From assembly GCA_000711775.1 (NCBI GenBank), contig ARYC01019071.1, positions 1 through 64,000 of the forward strand: a DNA stretch of 64,000 nucleotides, read 5' to 3'. Of the stretch, positions 34,505 through 45,118 are shown one piece after another (within the stretch, counting starts at the first letter, position 1; each line of letters starts with the position of its first letter). The position numbers and the translations under genes are program-made. The DNA comes from Oxytricha trifallax (Eukaryota; Ciliophora; Spirotrichea; Sporadotrichida; Oxytrichidae). Below the pieces are notes generated by a model that was not told the origin of the DNA, searched no databases, and saw only the letters and a program-made list of their open reading frames with translations.

Positions 34505-34639
34505 AGAAAAACCTCAAGTATTAAGTGAAAGATGGTTTGGCATTCGGCAAGGGTATTTTTAGTCAGGCATCACAAAGAGAGGAGAAGCAATGACAATTTG
34601 TTTGATTATTTTATATTTAATTTCTTTAAAAAATTGAAT

Positions 34640-35330
34640 CAAAACAAAACACCCCCACCCAATCTTTGGATTTCAACTCATTCCTCCTAACTTTACTTAG
34701 GATGGCTGGGATGATTTTCAAGAGTTGGGTGACTATGATATTCTAAAGCAATCAATAAGTTTTCTGATCTTGATGCGAACTTAGAACTCTCAGACTAACT
34801 AGCTATGACTCACTCAGGCTGAGAATAAATATCCTTGACCCTTAAGTTGCTAGAATCATGTTAATTGTCAAAATGTATAATGTGTTCACATCTGAGTCGA
34901 GACATGGAGGTGGAATAATTGAATTAATCATTAAGACGGCTAAATTATTGTTGGGACAAATATTTATCATTTCTGTGAAAGTAAAGAACTTAGGAGATTC
35001 TTCCTTCCCCATGGTTTTATTCATCTTATTGACACTCAAAATGTGTGAGAATATACAGATCTAGGATTTAATAGCTGGCCTTCAAAAATTAATAGTTTAA
35101 AATAGCCGAAAATAAGTACAAGCTGAGATAATGAACAGCATTGCAAACATTTGATAGCCTATAATAGAATTGTCTTCGCTTCCAGTACAGTGTGGAGTTA
35201 TCGTAAATATTTTAATTATACGAGTCAAGATTCAAAGGATCTTTAGTAGGAAGAGACATGTCTATATGCCTCATTGAAGAGACTGACCGTGCTTATCCTT
35301 CGTTAAAAGAATGGCAGGTCAATGTATGGT
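34640..35330 (+). pseudogene. Unknown coding fragment with breaks
   Basis: PIFGFQLIPPNFTQDGWDDF and QELGDYDILKQ, then after a frame change SLRLRINILDPQVARIMLIV, SRHGGGIIELIIKTAKLL and ISVKVKNLGDSSFPMVL, then further pieces to about 35330. The middle part has the composition of a folded domain. No family recognised; no start codon can be chosen. Confidence 0.3.
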
Positions 35331-35540
35331 GGAGCAGGATGTTCTAATTTGATTAAAAACACTAACCTTATTTTCTTAGCAAAAAATTAGAGGGGAACTA
35401 TCCTGGTCACTTTTTCAAACTTTTAATGTTTTTAAAAATAAATATGCTATTTTAAATTATATTAAAAATTTTAAGCCTATTTATATATTTTTTTTGTAAA
35501 AAAATTAAAATTGCTTTAATTTTGGGAGAACACAAAGCCA

Positions 35541-35566
35541 GTTTCTACAAGTAAACTTGTAGAAAC
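35541..35566. repeat. Perfect 26-bp palindrome
   Basis: GTTTCTACAAGT and ACTTGTAGAAAC separated by AA. A perfect 12-bp stem with a 2-nt loop. Role unknown. Confidence 0.7.
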
Positions 35567-36015
35567 TCGATAAGTCCTAAATAAAATATAAATAAACAAG
35601 CTGTAAAAGTGTTAAAAATCTGGACTGTCTTGTTCCTAAGCAGCCACGAGTCGTTGAGAATAAATAACTTTTCGCTTGAACTTTTCTTAGTAATGAAGAG
35701 CAATCATATTGGTAAAATATAAAGCTATTTAATAACAAGTTCACATTAAACTTACAAGAACTTCAATCAAAAGATATATTAAACGTTTGTTACTACAACC
35801 TTTATAAAGGTCTACGTCGTTACGAGATAAAATGTAGGCGCTATAGTAAACAGTCAATTTTTTAAAAGTCCCTACTCTCTGTTAATAGTGAGAAAATTCG
35901 ATTTAATATTTTGGCAGCATCGACTATATTTTTTTTTCTTCTTAGTGATTTGTTTTAATAAAGATCTTTATTTATTATATTCTTTTTTTTAAATTAAATA
36001 TTTTTTTTCATTATT
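35567..36015. other. AT-rich stretch without a recognised gene
   Basis: No coding frame or repeat recognised between the palindrome and MITE copy 2. Confidence 0.45.
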
Positions 36016-36420
36016 ATTGTAGGAATACATTCGATTTGATAAAATAATTTATAATAAAATTAATTAAAACAATAATAAGTGACAGTTAATTTTTTTGAAA
36101 CCTATACAATATGGTACTCTTTCTATAGAAAATCTATAATCAGCTGGACTTTACTATTGGCGGTACTCCTCTATCACATCCCCAGAGCGAGTTAACGCGT
36201 CTCTCATATTAAGTGATTTGTTTAGTTGAAAATGATGCCAAAATTAATGTTGCATTAATTCGCTCTGGGGATGCGATATAGGGCTACCGCAAGCTGATTT
36301 TAAATTCTCTATCGAAAGATTACTATATTGCTAGGTTTCCAGAAAGTTAACTGCCACTCATTATTATTTTAATTAATTTAATTATAATTTATTTTCACAA
36401 ATCGAATGTATTCCTACAAT
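36016..36420. mobile_element. MITE copy 2 (~405 bp)
   Basis: Same family as 22030-22447: ends ATTGTAGGAATACATTCGAT and its complement, the subterminal blocks CAGTTAA ... GAAACCTA.ACAATATGG, and the palindromic core GCTGGACTTTACTATTGGCG ... CGCTCTGGGGATGCGAT. No coding capacity. The right core arm has lost ~10 bp compared with copy 1. Confidence 0.85.
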
Positions 36421-37229
36421 ATAATATTAATTTATATTTTCTTTTAACATTTTGATTAATATTTTGTTATTTATTTTTTTGTATCCTTTTAATTTTAAAT
36501 CCTAATTTATGATTCTGATTTATTCTCAATTTATATTCTATTTTCATTTGTTAAACATTTTTGATTATATTAATTTTACATTTCATTCTATTATAATATA
36601 GAGATCTTAAGCTATAATAATTTTATTTTTTAATTTATAGAGTAAGGTACATGTTTGATATTAAGTAAAAACATGCTTCTTTTTTTGTCTAACAGACCCA
36701 CATGAGGGTAATTGAGCAGGGTATTAAGAAAAAATTTAAATTTTGATTTGCTATTGGATAGTTAAGGGGACTTAAGGATCTTGTTGGCTTAATTTATTAA
36801 GAGATGTTTTAAAATTAAATTTTATTGGTAGAGGTGTTTTACTTTGTAAATTTTATTTATCCTGTTAATGTATTTTAATATTGCTGGAATCAGTTTTTTT
36901 ATGATAGTAATTAATCTCTATTTAATATATTATTCTAACTAATTCTATTTTAGCAATTAATTTTGATCTCTTTGTTCTTAGTGTCTTATTCTTGACTTAA
37001 TTGAATCAAGGGATTTTATATATTTTTTCCTAATCATACTCTATTACATAAATATAAATTAATTACAATTTAAATTACATTTTTCCAATACAATACTTTA
37101 TCAGCAATATATTTTATAATTCTTATTTTAATATCCTAATTCTAATAATTCATGAAAAATTAATCTTTATGATTTTAAAAATTATGATTGATAATAAGAA
37201 ATGAATTAATTTAATCAAAAATTTAATAT
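36421..37229. other. AT-rich stretch containing one satellite relic
   Basis: No gene seen. Around 37075-37130 one degenerate satellite unit in direct orientation is visible (TTTTTCCAATACAATAC ... CAGCAATAT); given separately. Confidence 0.4.
37075..37130 (+). repeat. Single satellite relic (direct orientation)
   Basis: ATTTTTCCAATACAATAC, then ATCAGCAATATA and AT-only filler align over ~50 bp with the unit of the array at 1-2364. A similar but weaker match (TTATCAGCAATATAGTAATA) lies near 42644. Confidence 0.55.
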
Positions 37230-37595
37230 AATAAAAAGTATTCGTATAGATTAGACGCAGGTGGAGTTAGAGCACTCACTTAAAATGTAAGTTACAAAAG
37301 GTATATCTTAAATTTTTATTTTTTAGTGGTCCTACCTGGTAAGACCACAGTTGTCACAAGACAGGTGCTGCGTAAGACGACAGGGAGAAGGAACTAAAGA
37401 CTTGATATTTACGATGACGAAGATGATGATGACGATTAAGAAGAAGACAAGATGTTTTTAGAGAGATTTCCATTTTTGATTAGAGTTATAAGTATTAGTA
37501 TTATAGTAATTTATATAATAAATTAATTAAAGTTTTCGTATTATAAATTACTGCATAGGAAGACAATTTAATAACAAATGCAAATGAAGAAATGA
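37230..37595 (+). pseudogene. Small gene with 40-nt intron, paralog of the gene at 58183-58447
   Basis: Exon 1 reads RLDAGGVRALTQN, followed by a 40-nt intron at 37287-37326 (GTAAGTTACA ... TTTTTTAG). The intron has the same length, start and similar 3' half as that in the small gene at 58183-58447. Exon 2 begins WSYLVRPQLSQDR in phase, comparable to RFIPVRAGVAPER of the paralog, but must change frame to reach a strongly acidic stretch (DIYDDEDDDDDQEED) and a hydrophobic segment FPFLIRVISISIIVIYII, ending at TGA 37593-37595. No start codon was found. Probably a decayed copy. Function unknown. Confidence 0.4.
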
Positions 37596-38658
37596 TAATT
37601 TATTAGGGCCTATCATCTATATCTTAACATTTAATTAATTTTGAGTTACTTAAAGTTTTGTCTTTTGTAAGTCAGCCTTTAAAAACTTAAATTTGTGAAA
37701 CCTCATAATCAATGGACGACTAAAATTAGTCATGGACAAGCTTGACGGCCTTCATATTAGTAATATTTTTAAAAACAATAATATTGCTATCTCAAATCAT
37801 CATAACATATGTTATAATTTTTATATATACCCAGTCCGGGTCAGATGATGACCATACGATACATTTATTGGTCTTAGAATTGATATTTAAATATTTACCA
37901 GATATTATAGATTTAATCAAGAGTTTTCATTATAGTTTATTGATTAGTTATTAATGCTGGATTCTATCACAAATGGTATATTAATTTGGGAAAGATTGTG
38001 GAACAATATTAATTTAATTCTTATTTTATATTATTCAAAATTATGACTTATCACTTATTAGAGTAATCATAATGTCTAATTTATAAGCTTTAAATCATAA
38101 ATTTTAATAATATTTTATAAACAAATGATTAATATTTAAATATTGTGAAAATTTATTATGATATAAAGTTGTTCTAAAGTATGAATATAAAATTTCTGTT
38201 GTTTAAAAAATCAAAATATCATATTCGTAGCAAAATTAAGTTAAATTTTATTTATGCACTTATTCCACTCTTTACCTAAAACTATGTCAATTAGGGCATG
38301 AGAATGATTTTATTTTCAAATTTAAAATAAAAAAATAAATAAAATTTGTGAATAACTTGATGAATTTCTCAATCTTGGTAAATATTTCGAGGGGGATAGG
38401 TTTTCTGCCCCAAATGCGGAAGTTTCCTGACTCATACATAAAAAATATGTAATTTTTATAGTTTTCAAAGAATATTATCACCAAATATGAAATAGTTATT
38501 TTTAATCTAGCATAAAATATTATTTTTACATTGATATTGAATTCAAGTACAAATGAAATTCACAATAATAATTAATAAAAAACGATTACGTCAGCATCGT
38601 TTTTGATACATAATTTGATAAAGAATAATAATATACATTGAAAATTATATATTAATAC
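37596..38658. other. AT-rich stretch without a recognised gene
   Basis: No convincing coding frame. The standard ORF at 37742-37954 is AT-driven and hydrophobic and was not accepted. Confidence 0.4.
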
Positions 38659-38668
38659 AAGTTGTTTA

Positions 38669-39379
38669 ATTATAAAATTAGAAAGTTAATTGCTGGGTGA
38701 GGTACCAATCTCACTCAGGGCTTTCTAATAAAGCATTTTACTACACTAAGGCCTGCTGAGGGTTGGCAGAGTATTGCTGGAATCATCGAATTAGGGGCAA
38801 GTCGGCGGGGTTCAATCTGTCAGTTCCTAAACTCCTCGAGTTGACTGTACGCTAAGGATTTCCCTGCAAAGATGAGCTACCTGGCATGAGACTAGCTTCC
38901 TAGGTAATAGGGAACAGGATGAAGGTGGTGCTCAGCCTTCAAAAGTGAGAAGATGAAAGCCAAAGAAGTCAACGATAAGGTATTTTCTCCCGCACCAGGT
39001 TAGGGTGCTGAAGCTACCACAGCGAAGGACAGAGACTACAATCTCAGCAGCGGTGGGACTGGTAAGAGTTTTCACCAGCATCTCTTTAATTTTTTGCAGG
39101 AAGCAGATCTCTGTGAGCTCTGCAAGGGTACTCCCCGCTGGATTGAGTAGAAATACCACCAGCATTGGGCTCTAACTCAACTGCATCTCGGTTTGGAGAG
39201 ATGTGGAATGGGGAGCGGGTAGGTTTTTCGGAGTTTTTTGTCTTCAAGATTGCCATGTCATTGATTGACAAGTCGACTCACTCAGATACGTCTTCGTCAC
39301 GACTAAGATTGATGCTTTGATTTTAGTATTAAACAGTGATATGTTAAATTTAATTTTGAGATTACTCATTTACTATTAA
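38669..39379 (+). repeat. R-family structured repeat, copy 2 (~711 bp)
   Basis: Aligns along its length with copy 1 at 22661-23309. The 5' hairpin is ATTAGAAAG/CTTTCTAAT enclosing GTGAG/CTCAC (copy 1: GTGGT/ACCAC). The stem-loop at 38821-38847 is CAGT, AACTC, loop CTC, GAGTT, ACTG (copy 1: CAGA, GACTC, GAGTC, TCTG), so paired positions changed together. Shared blocks include AAGGATTTCCCTGCA, GAAGCTACCACAGCGAA and CACTCAGATACGTC. A 60-70 bp segment near 39085-39200 is inserted or diverged relative to copy 1. A 10-bp direct repeat AAGTTGTTTA flanks it (38659-38668 and 39380-39389), probably a target duplication. No protein-coding frame is convincing. Confidence 0.75.
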
Positions 39380-39461
39380 AAGTTGTTTAGTAAATGGTTA
39401 AAATAATTAAAATTAAAAATTTCATGTTTCTGATATTTTTATTGCAAAAAAAATTAAAATT

Positions 39462-39493
39462 CAATGTTGGGGGTAGGAAACTTCCCCCCCAAT
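39462..39493. repeat. G5/C5 hairpin
   Basis: TTGGGGG and CCCCCCAA face each other around a ~10-nt loop (TAGGAAACTT). A strong isolated hairpin just after R copy 2. Confidence 0.45.
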
Positions 39494-39622
39494 ATTTCTA
39501 CTTTTACTGAATGACATGTGACTGCTTATTTTAGATCTTATCAATCTAAATTGAGTAAACAAATAAATTATTTAATGTCCCATCCTCAGGGTACCTGTAT
39601 GATGAGAAAACCTTCCAATAAT

Positions 39623-40150
39623 TCATATAAGCGCAAAGAATTTTTTAAGGTTTAGCATTGTCTCAACTCTCACTTTGTTTCGTAAACCTAAAATTATTCC
39701 CTTTTGTAAGCTTGAGATTAAAATGTAAATCTGTATTACTTTCAATGATTTCTTGAGTATTTTTAAGGAATATAGTTCTTTTAATACCACTCTTTGATTA
39801 AAATTATTCACTACCTTGTTTAAATATTTTTGGGGTTCTTATTATTTAATCTCTAATCTTTTAGATTATCCTTTTCATTAAATCTTCTTTCAATAATCTC
39901 CATTTTGGTTCTGGTGTTAGCTCATCATAATTTGTTACGATCTTATTTCTTCAAATTGTCTATCCTATGTTGTCAATAATTATTTTTATTAAAGCTCAAA
40001 CAAGTCCCTTCTGATAAATCCAGAATCAGACTTGAATTCTTTAAGCAAACTAATCTCCTCCCATTAGGTTTTAATTATGTCTACTGTACTTTGGATTAAT
40101 CAATCTTCTTGCTTGAGCTAAACTCAATGTTTACTTTTCATCTAGAGTTT
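39623..40150 (-). pseudogene. Unknown gene remnant, frameshifted
   Basis: The minus strand reads KKIDQSKVQQTQLKPNGRR, then EEISLLKEFKSDSGFIRRDL and FELQQKQLLTTQDRQFEEIR, then MEIIERRFNEKDNLKD, and finally NQRVVLKELYSLKILKKSLK to a stop near 39623. Each step needs a frame change. Gln-rich, helical. No family recognised. Confidence 0.35.
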
Positions 40151-41350
40151 TATCAATATTTAATAATTTAATATTTATAACTCTGTTAAAGAGTAGATAA
40201 TAATATAAATTTACTTATAAAATTACTTAATTGTCCTTATTTTAATATAAAAATGCTTAAGTAAGTTGGCGCCAAAGAAAATGTCAGATTGCGCCATTAA
40301 CTCTAATTAATATATCTATCATTAGTGTCAAATGGCGCCTAAAGAAAATTTTTGTATTTTGACAATTAAATCTTATACATTCCCAATAAAAATGTCTATT
40401 GTTAAGACCCTTATTTATGAAGGTATCAGCATAATATAATTTTGCTATGAAAATTTAATAAAGCTTAAAAAAATATATTTTGCTTAATTGGGAAAATTTT
40501 AATTATTTATCTGTTGTTATAAGTTTAAATGAAATCTTGAAAAAAAACTTTAATTCTGAAGTAAAATTAAAGGAATTTTATAGCTATTTTAAAGCAAAAT
40601 CAGTTAAATATAATGAATTTTTGCATAAAAAAATGAAGGTTGATTTAAAATAATTTTTTATAAAATTCTAAAATTTATAGCTTTTTATTTTTCTATTACT
40701 TTAAAACTCTTTTCTTAAATTGAAAGATAATTATCATATTTTATAATCATTCAATTAACTTGTTTTTAAATTTAATGAAGAATTTAATAAGTTAACTATA
40801 AAATTAATTCTAATTAAAGAATCCATTCTCAGATTAAATTATAAAACTTATTAGTATAATTAACTTGAAATACTAACAAACAAACTTAAACTTACTAATA
40901 TAAAAAAATACTTATTGTAATTCTGAGCTTAGTATGAGAATGTTGAAATTTATAGGTTTTTGTTTAAAATTTACTAATTAATGACTTACTTATAATAAGC
41001 AATCATAAATAAAAAATATATTAAATTAAAGGTATTCTTAAAAGAAAAACTACAAGTTCTATTAAAAACTAAAAAGTCTTAAATTTTAAGAGTACATTTC
41101 TATATATTAAGTGTGATAGTATAAATGAAAGAATTATCAATAAAATCAGAATAGTCCCTTTTATTAATAAAAAAGTAAAAAATTGAATTTATATTTGATA
41201 AAACTGTGTATAAGCTAAAGTATGAATCATCTACAAAAATTGATTCAATTATTTACAAATAAATTTTATACATTAGAATCATAAGATAAGTATGATAAAA
41301 AGTAAAGTGTTTTATTAAAGATTGTATGAATAAATTTTACATTTTAATAT

Positions 41351-41400
41351 TTTGTTAGAGTTTGTTAGATTTTGTTATAGTTTGTTAGATTTTGTTAGGC
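41351..41400. repeat. Five 10-bp tandem repeats
   Basis: TTTGTTAGAG, TTTGTTAGAT, TTTGTTATAG, TTTGTTAGAT, TTTGTTAGGC in a row. A short minisatellite. Confidence 0.9.
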
Positions 41401-42461
41401 TTTTAAAAACTACAGTTAATTTAACGATTAGCTATATAATAATTAAAGAGTTATGATTTATATCATTAATATATACTTCATCCATGATTAATGCTTATGG
41501 GGTTTTGGGGTTTAGCTCGAAAGTTTTCCATTTTCTCTTAAAAGCCATTTTTTTGTATAGAGGATCTGAAAATTAAACTATAATAATACTCAGTTTGTTT
41601 AACAAAAGGAATAATTAAACAATGATAAATTCAAGAATAGTTAATATTTTAATTATATTTATTTTTAATTTTAAATAACATTTATAAGAAGTATTATAAT
41701 TTTAAATAGGACTAGAATTAATAAAAGTAAAACAATATATGATTTTAATATAATGCAATTAAATGCAATGTTTGAATGCAAATTATATAGATTTAATTAA
41801 TAAAGTTATTACAAAAATAAAAATTCTAAAATTTGCTATCAATGAAAAAAATAATTACAAATAAAAATGAAATAACACTCTTCAAATAATAAAAATTAAA
41901 AATATATTTAAGATTAGTAAACCAATCATTAGTATGATTAACTTTAGAATGCTGATCACTTAGCGTTTTAATTGAAGAATGTACTAAAAATTGAGGATCA
42001 AGGGCCAAATTGACTCCAAGTAGCTTCTTATTCCTTTTTATAAGAATAATAGTTTGGGGATATTATGCATACAACTGGCTGTATTACAGATAGTATCATG
42101 TTCTTTGCCGTCATTAATTTGTACTTTATTAGATCTTTTTATCCTCTAATTATCATTTCTAAAAACAGTAGCTAACTTAAAAAATGAGAAAAAGAATAAT
42201 TTCTATATATAATTTACAACCCTGACAACCTTTTGTGTTTTCTTATAAAATTTATCTGCTATTTTATTGTTTTAATCAATTCATATATTTTAAATATTTA
42301 AACTTATATCAATAGCTATGTTAAATATAATATTAAATATAAGTAGCTCTAAATAATAATATAACAAAAATTTAAATAATATAAGGCAGGGGATCAATAT
42401 TTAACAATAATTATCCATTAATTTTTATAAATTAAATTATGAACGAACATTCAAATATTTC

Positions 42462-42466
<5 letters not shown>

Positions 42467-42503
<37 letters not shown>
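42467..42503. repeat. (TA)n microsatellite
   Basis: About 18 uninterrupted TA dinucleotides. Confidence 0.95.
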
Positions 42504-42508
<5 letters not shown>

Positions 42509-43983
42509 AATAAATAAATTAAGCCATAATATTATATTTTTTTCTTCAGTTATTAAAATTCTTATTATCTTTTATAACCCTTCATAAATAATAAGAATAA
42601 TATCTTATATAAGGGTTAAAATTCAGTTTTAAGTATTTTTACTTATCAGCAATATAGTAATATTAATTTTAAGAACAACAGATTAATATCATACATATAG
42701 AAGATAATTCAATAATAAATTATAGCTACTATTATTCTATTATATTTTTTTGCAAATTTTAAAATTATATAACAAAAAATCTATTAATAAACTAGCGAAC
42801 TTTACAAAATGTGTTTTATTAATAGTAACTTTGATTTCTTATTAAGGGAAGGCAGCTGAACCATCTTAGATGGCAGCTCTAATATTGCTTATGATCATGA
42901 TAAAGTTAGAATTAAAATTTGAATAGTTTGTAGCCATCATCTATGCAGAATTTTTAAATATTTTTGTCAATCATAATAAGTAGGTCCATTTATGGAACAA
43001 TATGTTTTATTATTATTTTATGCTTTGCTTTTAAATCAGCGATGCTTCTAGACTTAATTAATCACCACAATTATCTTTATAGAAGTGCTTCAATAAAATA
43101 ATTTTCTACAAGTCAATCATCAATCATATATAAGGAATACAGTAAATTGTTGTTATAATCGTTAAAAAAGCAAAGAGTGCCTTTCAACAAGCTCTTATGT
43201 TTCTTTTTTGTCTTATTTTTATTATAATTTTATATTACTTTATCTTGAAGTAATTCATTAATTTCCAAATGCGAATTAGTATTATAAAATGCTGATTAAG
43301 AAGGAAATCTCTTTGGTATGCTTAATACTTTTGACTCGTGGATTTTTTTGATATATTTTGTCAAAAAGATATTTAGATGGGGTTCAGATTAACGCACCAT
43401 TATCGATTCTTATGATAACGGTGAAGCATATTTAGCGGTTATGTGAGCGATACTTTTTACGATCATGGCAATTGGTAGTTTTTAGAAATTTTATTCATCA
43501 TTAACTAATTAAAATATAAACTGTGTATTGAAAAATTTAGCTAATGTATTAAATTTCGATGTAATAAAACAACTTGGAGAAATTATGCAAAAGTAAATAA
43601 AAATGTGGTTTTTGAATTGCTTTCAAAAGTACAAAGTATAAAAAGTTATTAAGTTTAGTAACTTGCATTAATGAAAAAAGAGTAAATAATTAATTTTTAA
43701 AAAAATAAATCAATTAAGCTAGTCTTTGGAGAGTATTCATAAAAAGCCTTATTTTACACAACTATATTTTTCTTCTAGTACCCTTCATATCTTCAAAATC
43801 TCTGAAATTCTACATTCATCCTCAATTTCAATAGTTGTTTCTGAAAATTTAATTTAAAACTTTTGTGTTTCATTCGGACTAGTATAGCTATAATATCAAA
43901 GAAATAAATATATATCTTAAACTTTAAAATTTTGTTGAATCATCAACATCTGATTTCTGCCATTATTTTCATTTAATTCGGGG

Positions 43984-44609
43984 GGTACCTGTCTCACACC
44001 CCCCACTTTTATTATAGTAAAAATAAAAACAGTAATTATCTAACTAACCAAATTTGGGTCGAAAATCACGAATTTAATAATTGTAAAGCTTTATGGAAAC
44101 ACTCTGAGGTAATATGACTTTGAAAACTTTATTGATTTTATCATGAAATTACATTTATAATAGTCCCTTTATGATAATTATTTGGTTATTTTTTCCTCCA
44201 ACAACTTTTACTTCTTTACTTATTATTTCATTTGTACTGAAACTTGGAGTATATATATAATAGTATTAAGAAATAATAAAGTTTATAATCAATTAATTTA
44301 TGAGCGATAATGTTTTGTTACTCCAAATATCAGAATAAGTTGCCTCCAAGTTTCAGTACAAATGAAATAATAAGTAAAGAAGTAAAAGTTGTTGGAGGAA
44401 AAAATAACCAAATAATTATCATAAAGGGACTATTATAAATGTAATTTCATGATAAAATCAATAAAGTTTTCAAAGTCATATTACCTCAGAGTGTTTCCAT
44501 AAAGCTTTACAATTATTAAATTCGTGATTTTCGACCCAAATTTGGTTAGTTAGATAATTACTGTTTTTATTTTTACTATAATAAAAGTGGGGGGTGTGAG
44601 ACAGGTACC
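43984..44609. mobile_element. 626-bp fold-back element (266-bp arms, 94-bp loop)
   Basis: Left arm 43984-44249 and right arm 44344-44609 are inverted copies of exactly equal length with no mismatch noticed by eye. Ends carry GGTACCTGTCTCACACCCCC and its complement. A G5/GGTACC tract precedes the left end and ACCACCC follows the right. No coding capacity. Target duplication not identified. Confidence 0.92.
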
Positions 44610-45069
44610 ACCCTTTAATTCTAATTTATTATTATTACTAATTTCTTAAATTACATATGATATGATTATATTTATCAAATTTTAAATTAATAATAAACTA
44701 ATTCACGCCTTTCTTTTAGAATTTTTATAGATTTACTATTTATTATAAAAGAGTTGTCTTTTAAATTATATAATCAATAAAGGCTTATTCTTATTACATA
44801 GTGAGACGATTTAATACTCGATGTATGAGAGCTTGATTTTAATTATTTTACTTGTGCTTATTAAGTATCCCTGCCTAATTGCTATTAGATACGAGGAAGT
44901 AGAACAAATTGTGAATCTGGGACAAAATGTTGCTTAAATAATTAAAAATATTTTAACAATGCCCATGTTATTTAATATGACGCCTAAATTTATGTAAAAT
45001 TTATAATCAAACTTAAATAACTCTTTCTTTAAAAATAATAACAGTTCTTAAATAAGCTAAAAGAATCAT
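44610..45069. other. AT-rich flank of TBE D
   Basis: No gene recognised between the fold-back element and TBE D. Part of this stretch may be eroded outer TIR of TBE D (AATAAGC recurs in inverse orientation on the other side). Confidence 0.4.
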
Positions 45070-45118
45070 TTATCAAAATTTATTCATTATCGAAAATTAA
45101 TTAATTGATAAACATAAT

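Larger units (their letters stand above)
40151..43983. other. Long AT-rich region without recognised genes
   Basis: Apart from simple repeats, nothing was supported. GGCGCCAAAGAAAAT (40268) and GGCGCCTAAAGAAAAT (40335) are two near-identical motifs 67 bp apart. GGGGTTTTGGGGTTT at 41499-41513 is telomere-like. The region around 42850-43480 has slightly higher complexity but no frame could be followed. Confidence 0.4.

Noticed and set aside
37742..37954. 70-codon hydrophobic ORF
   Set aside because: Composition follows from AT-richness. No domain, start context or homolog in the window supports it.
38932..39271. Two minus-strand ORFs inside R copy 2
   Set aside because: They are not conserved in copy 1, overlap each other in different frames and lie in sequence whose changes preserve stems rather than codons.
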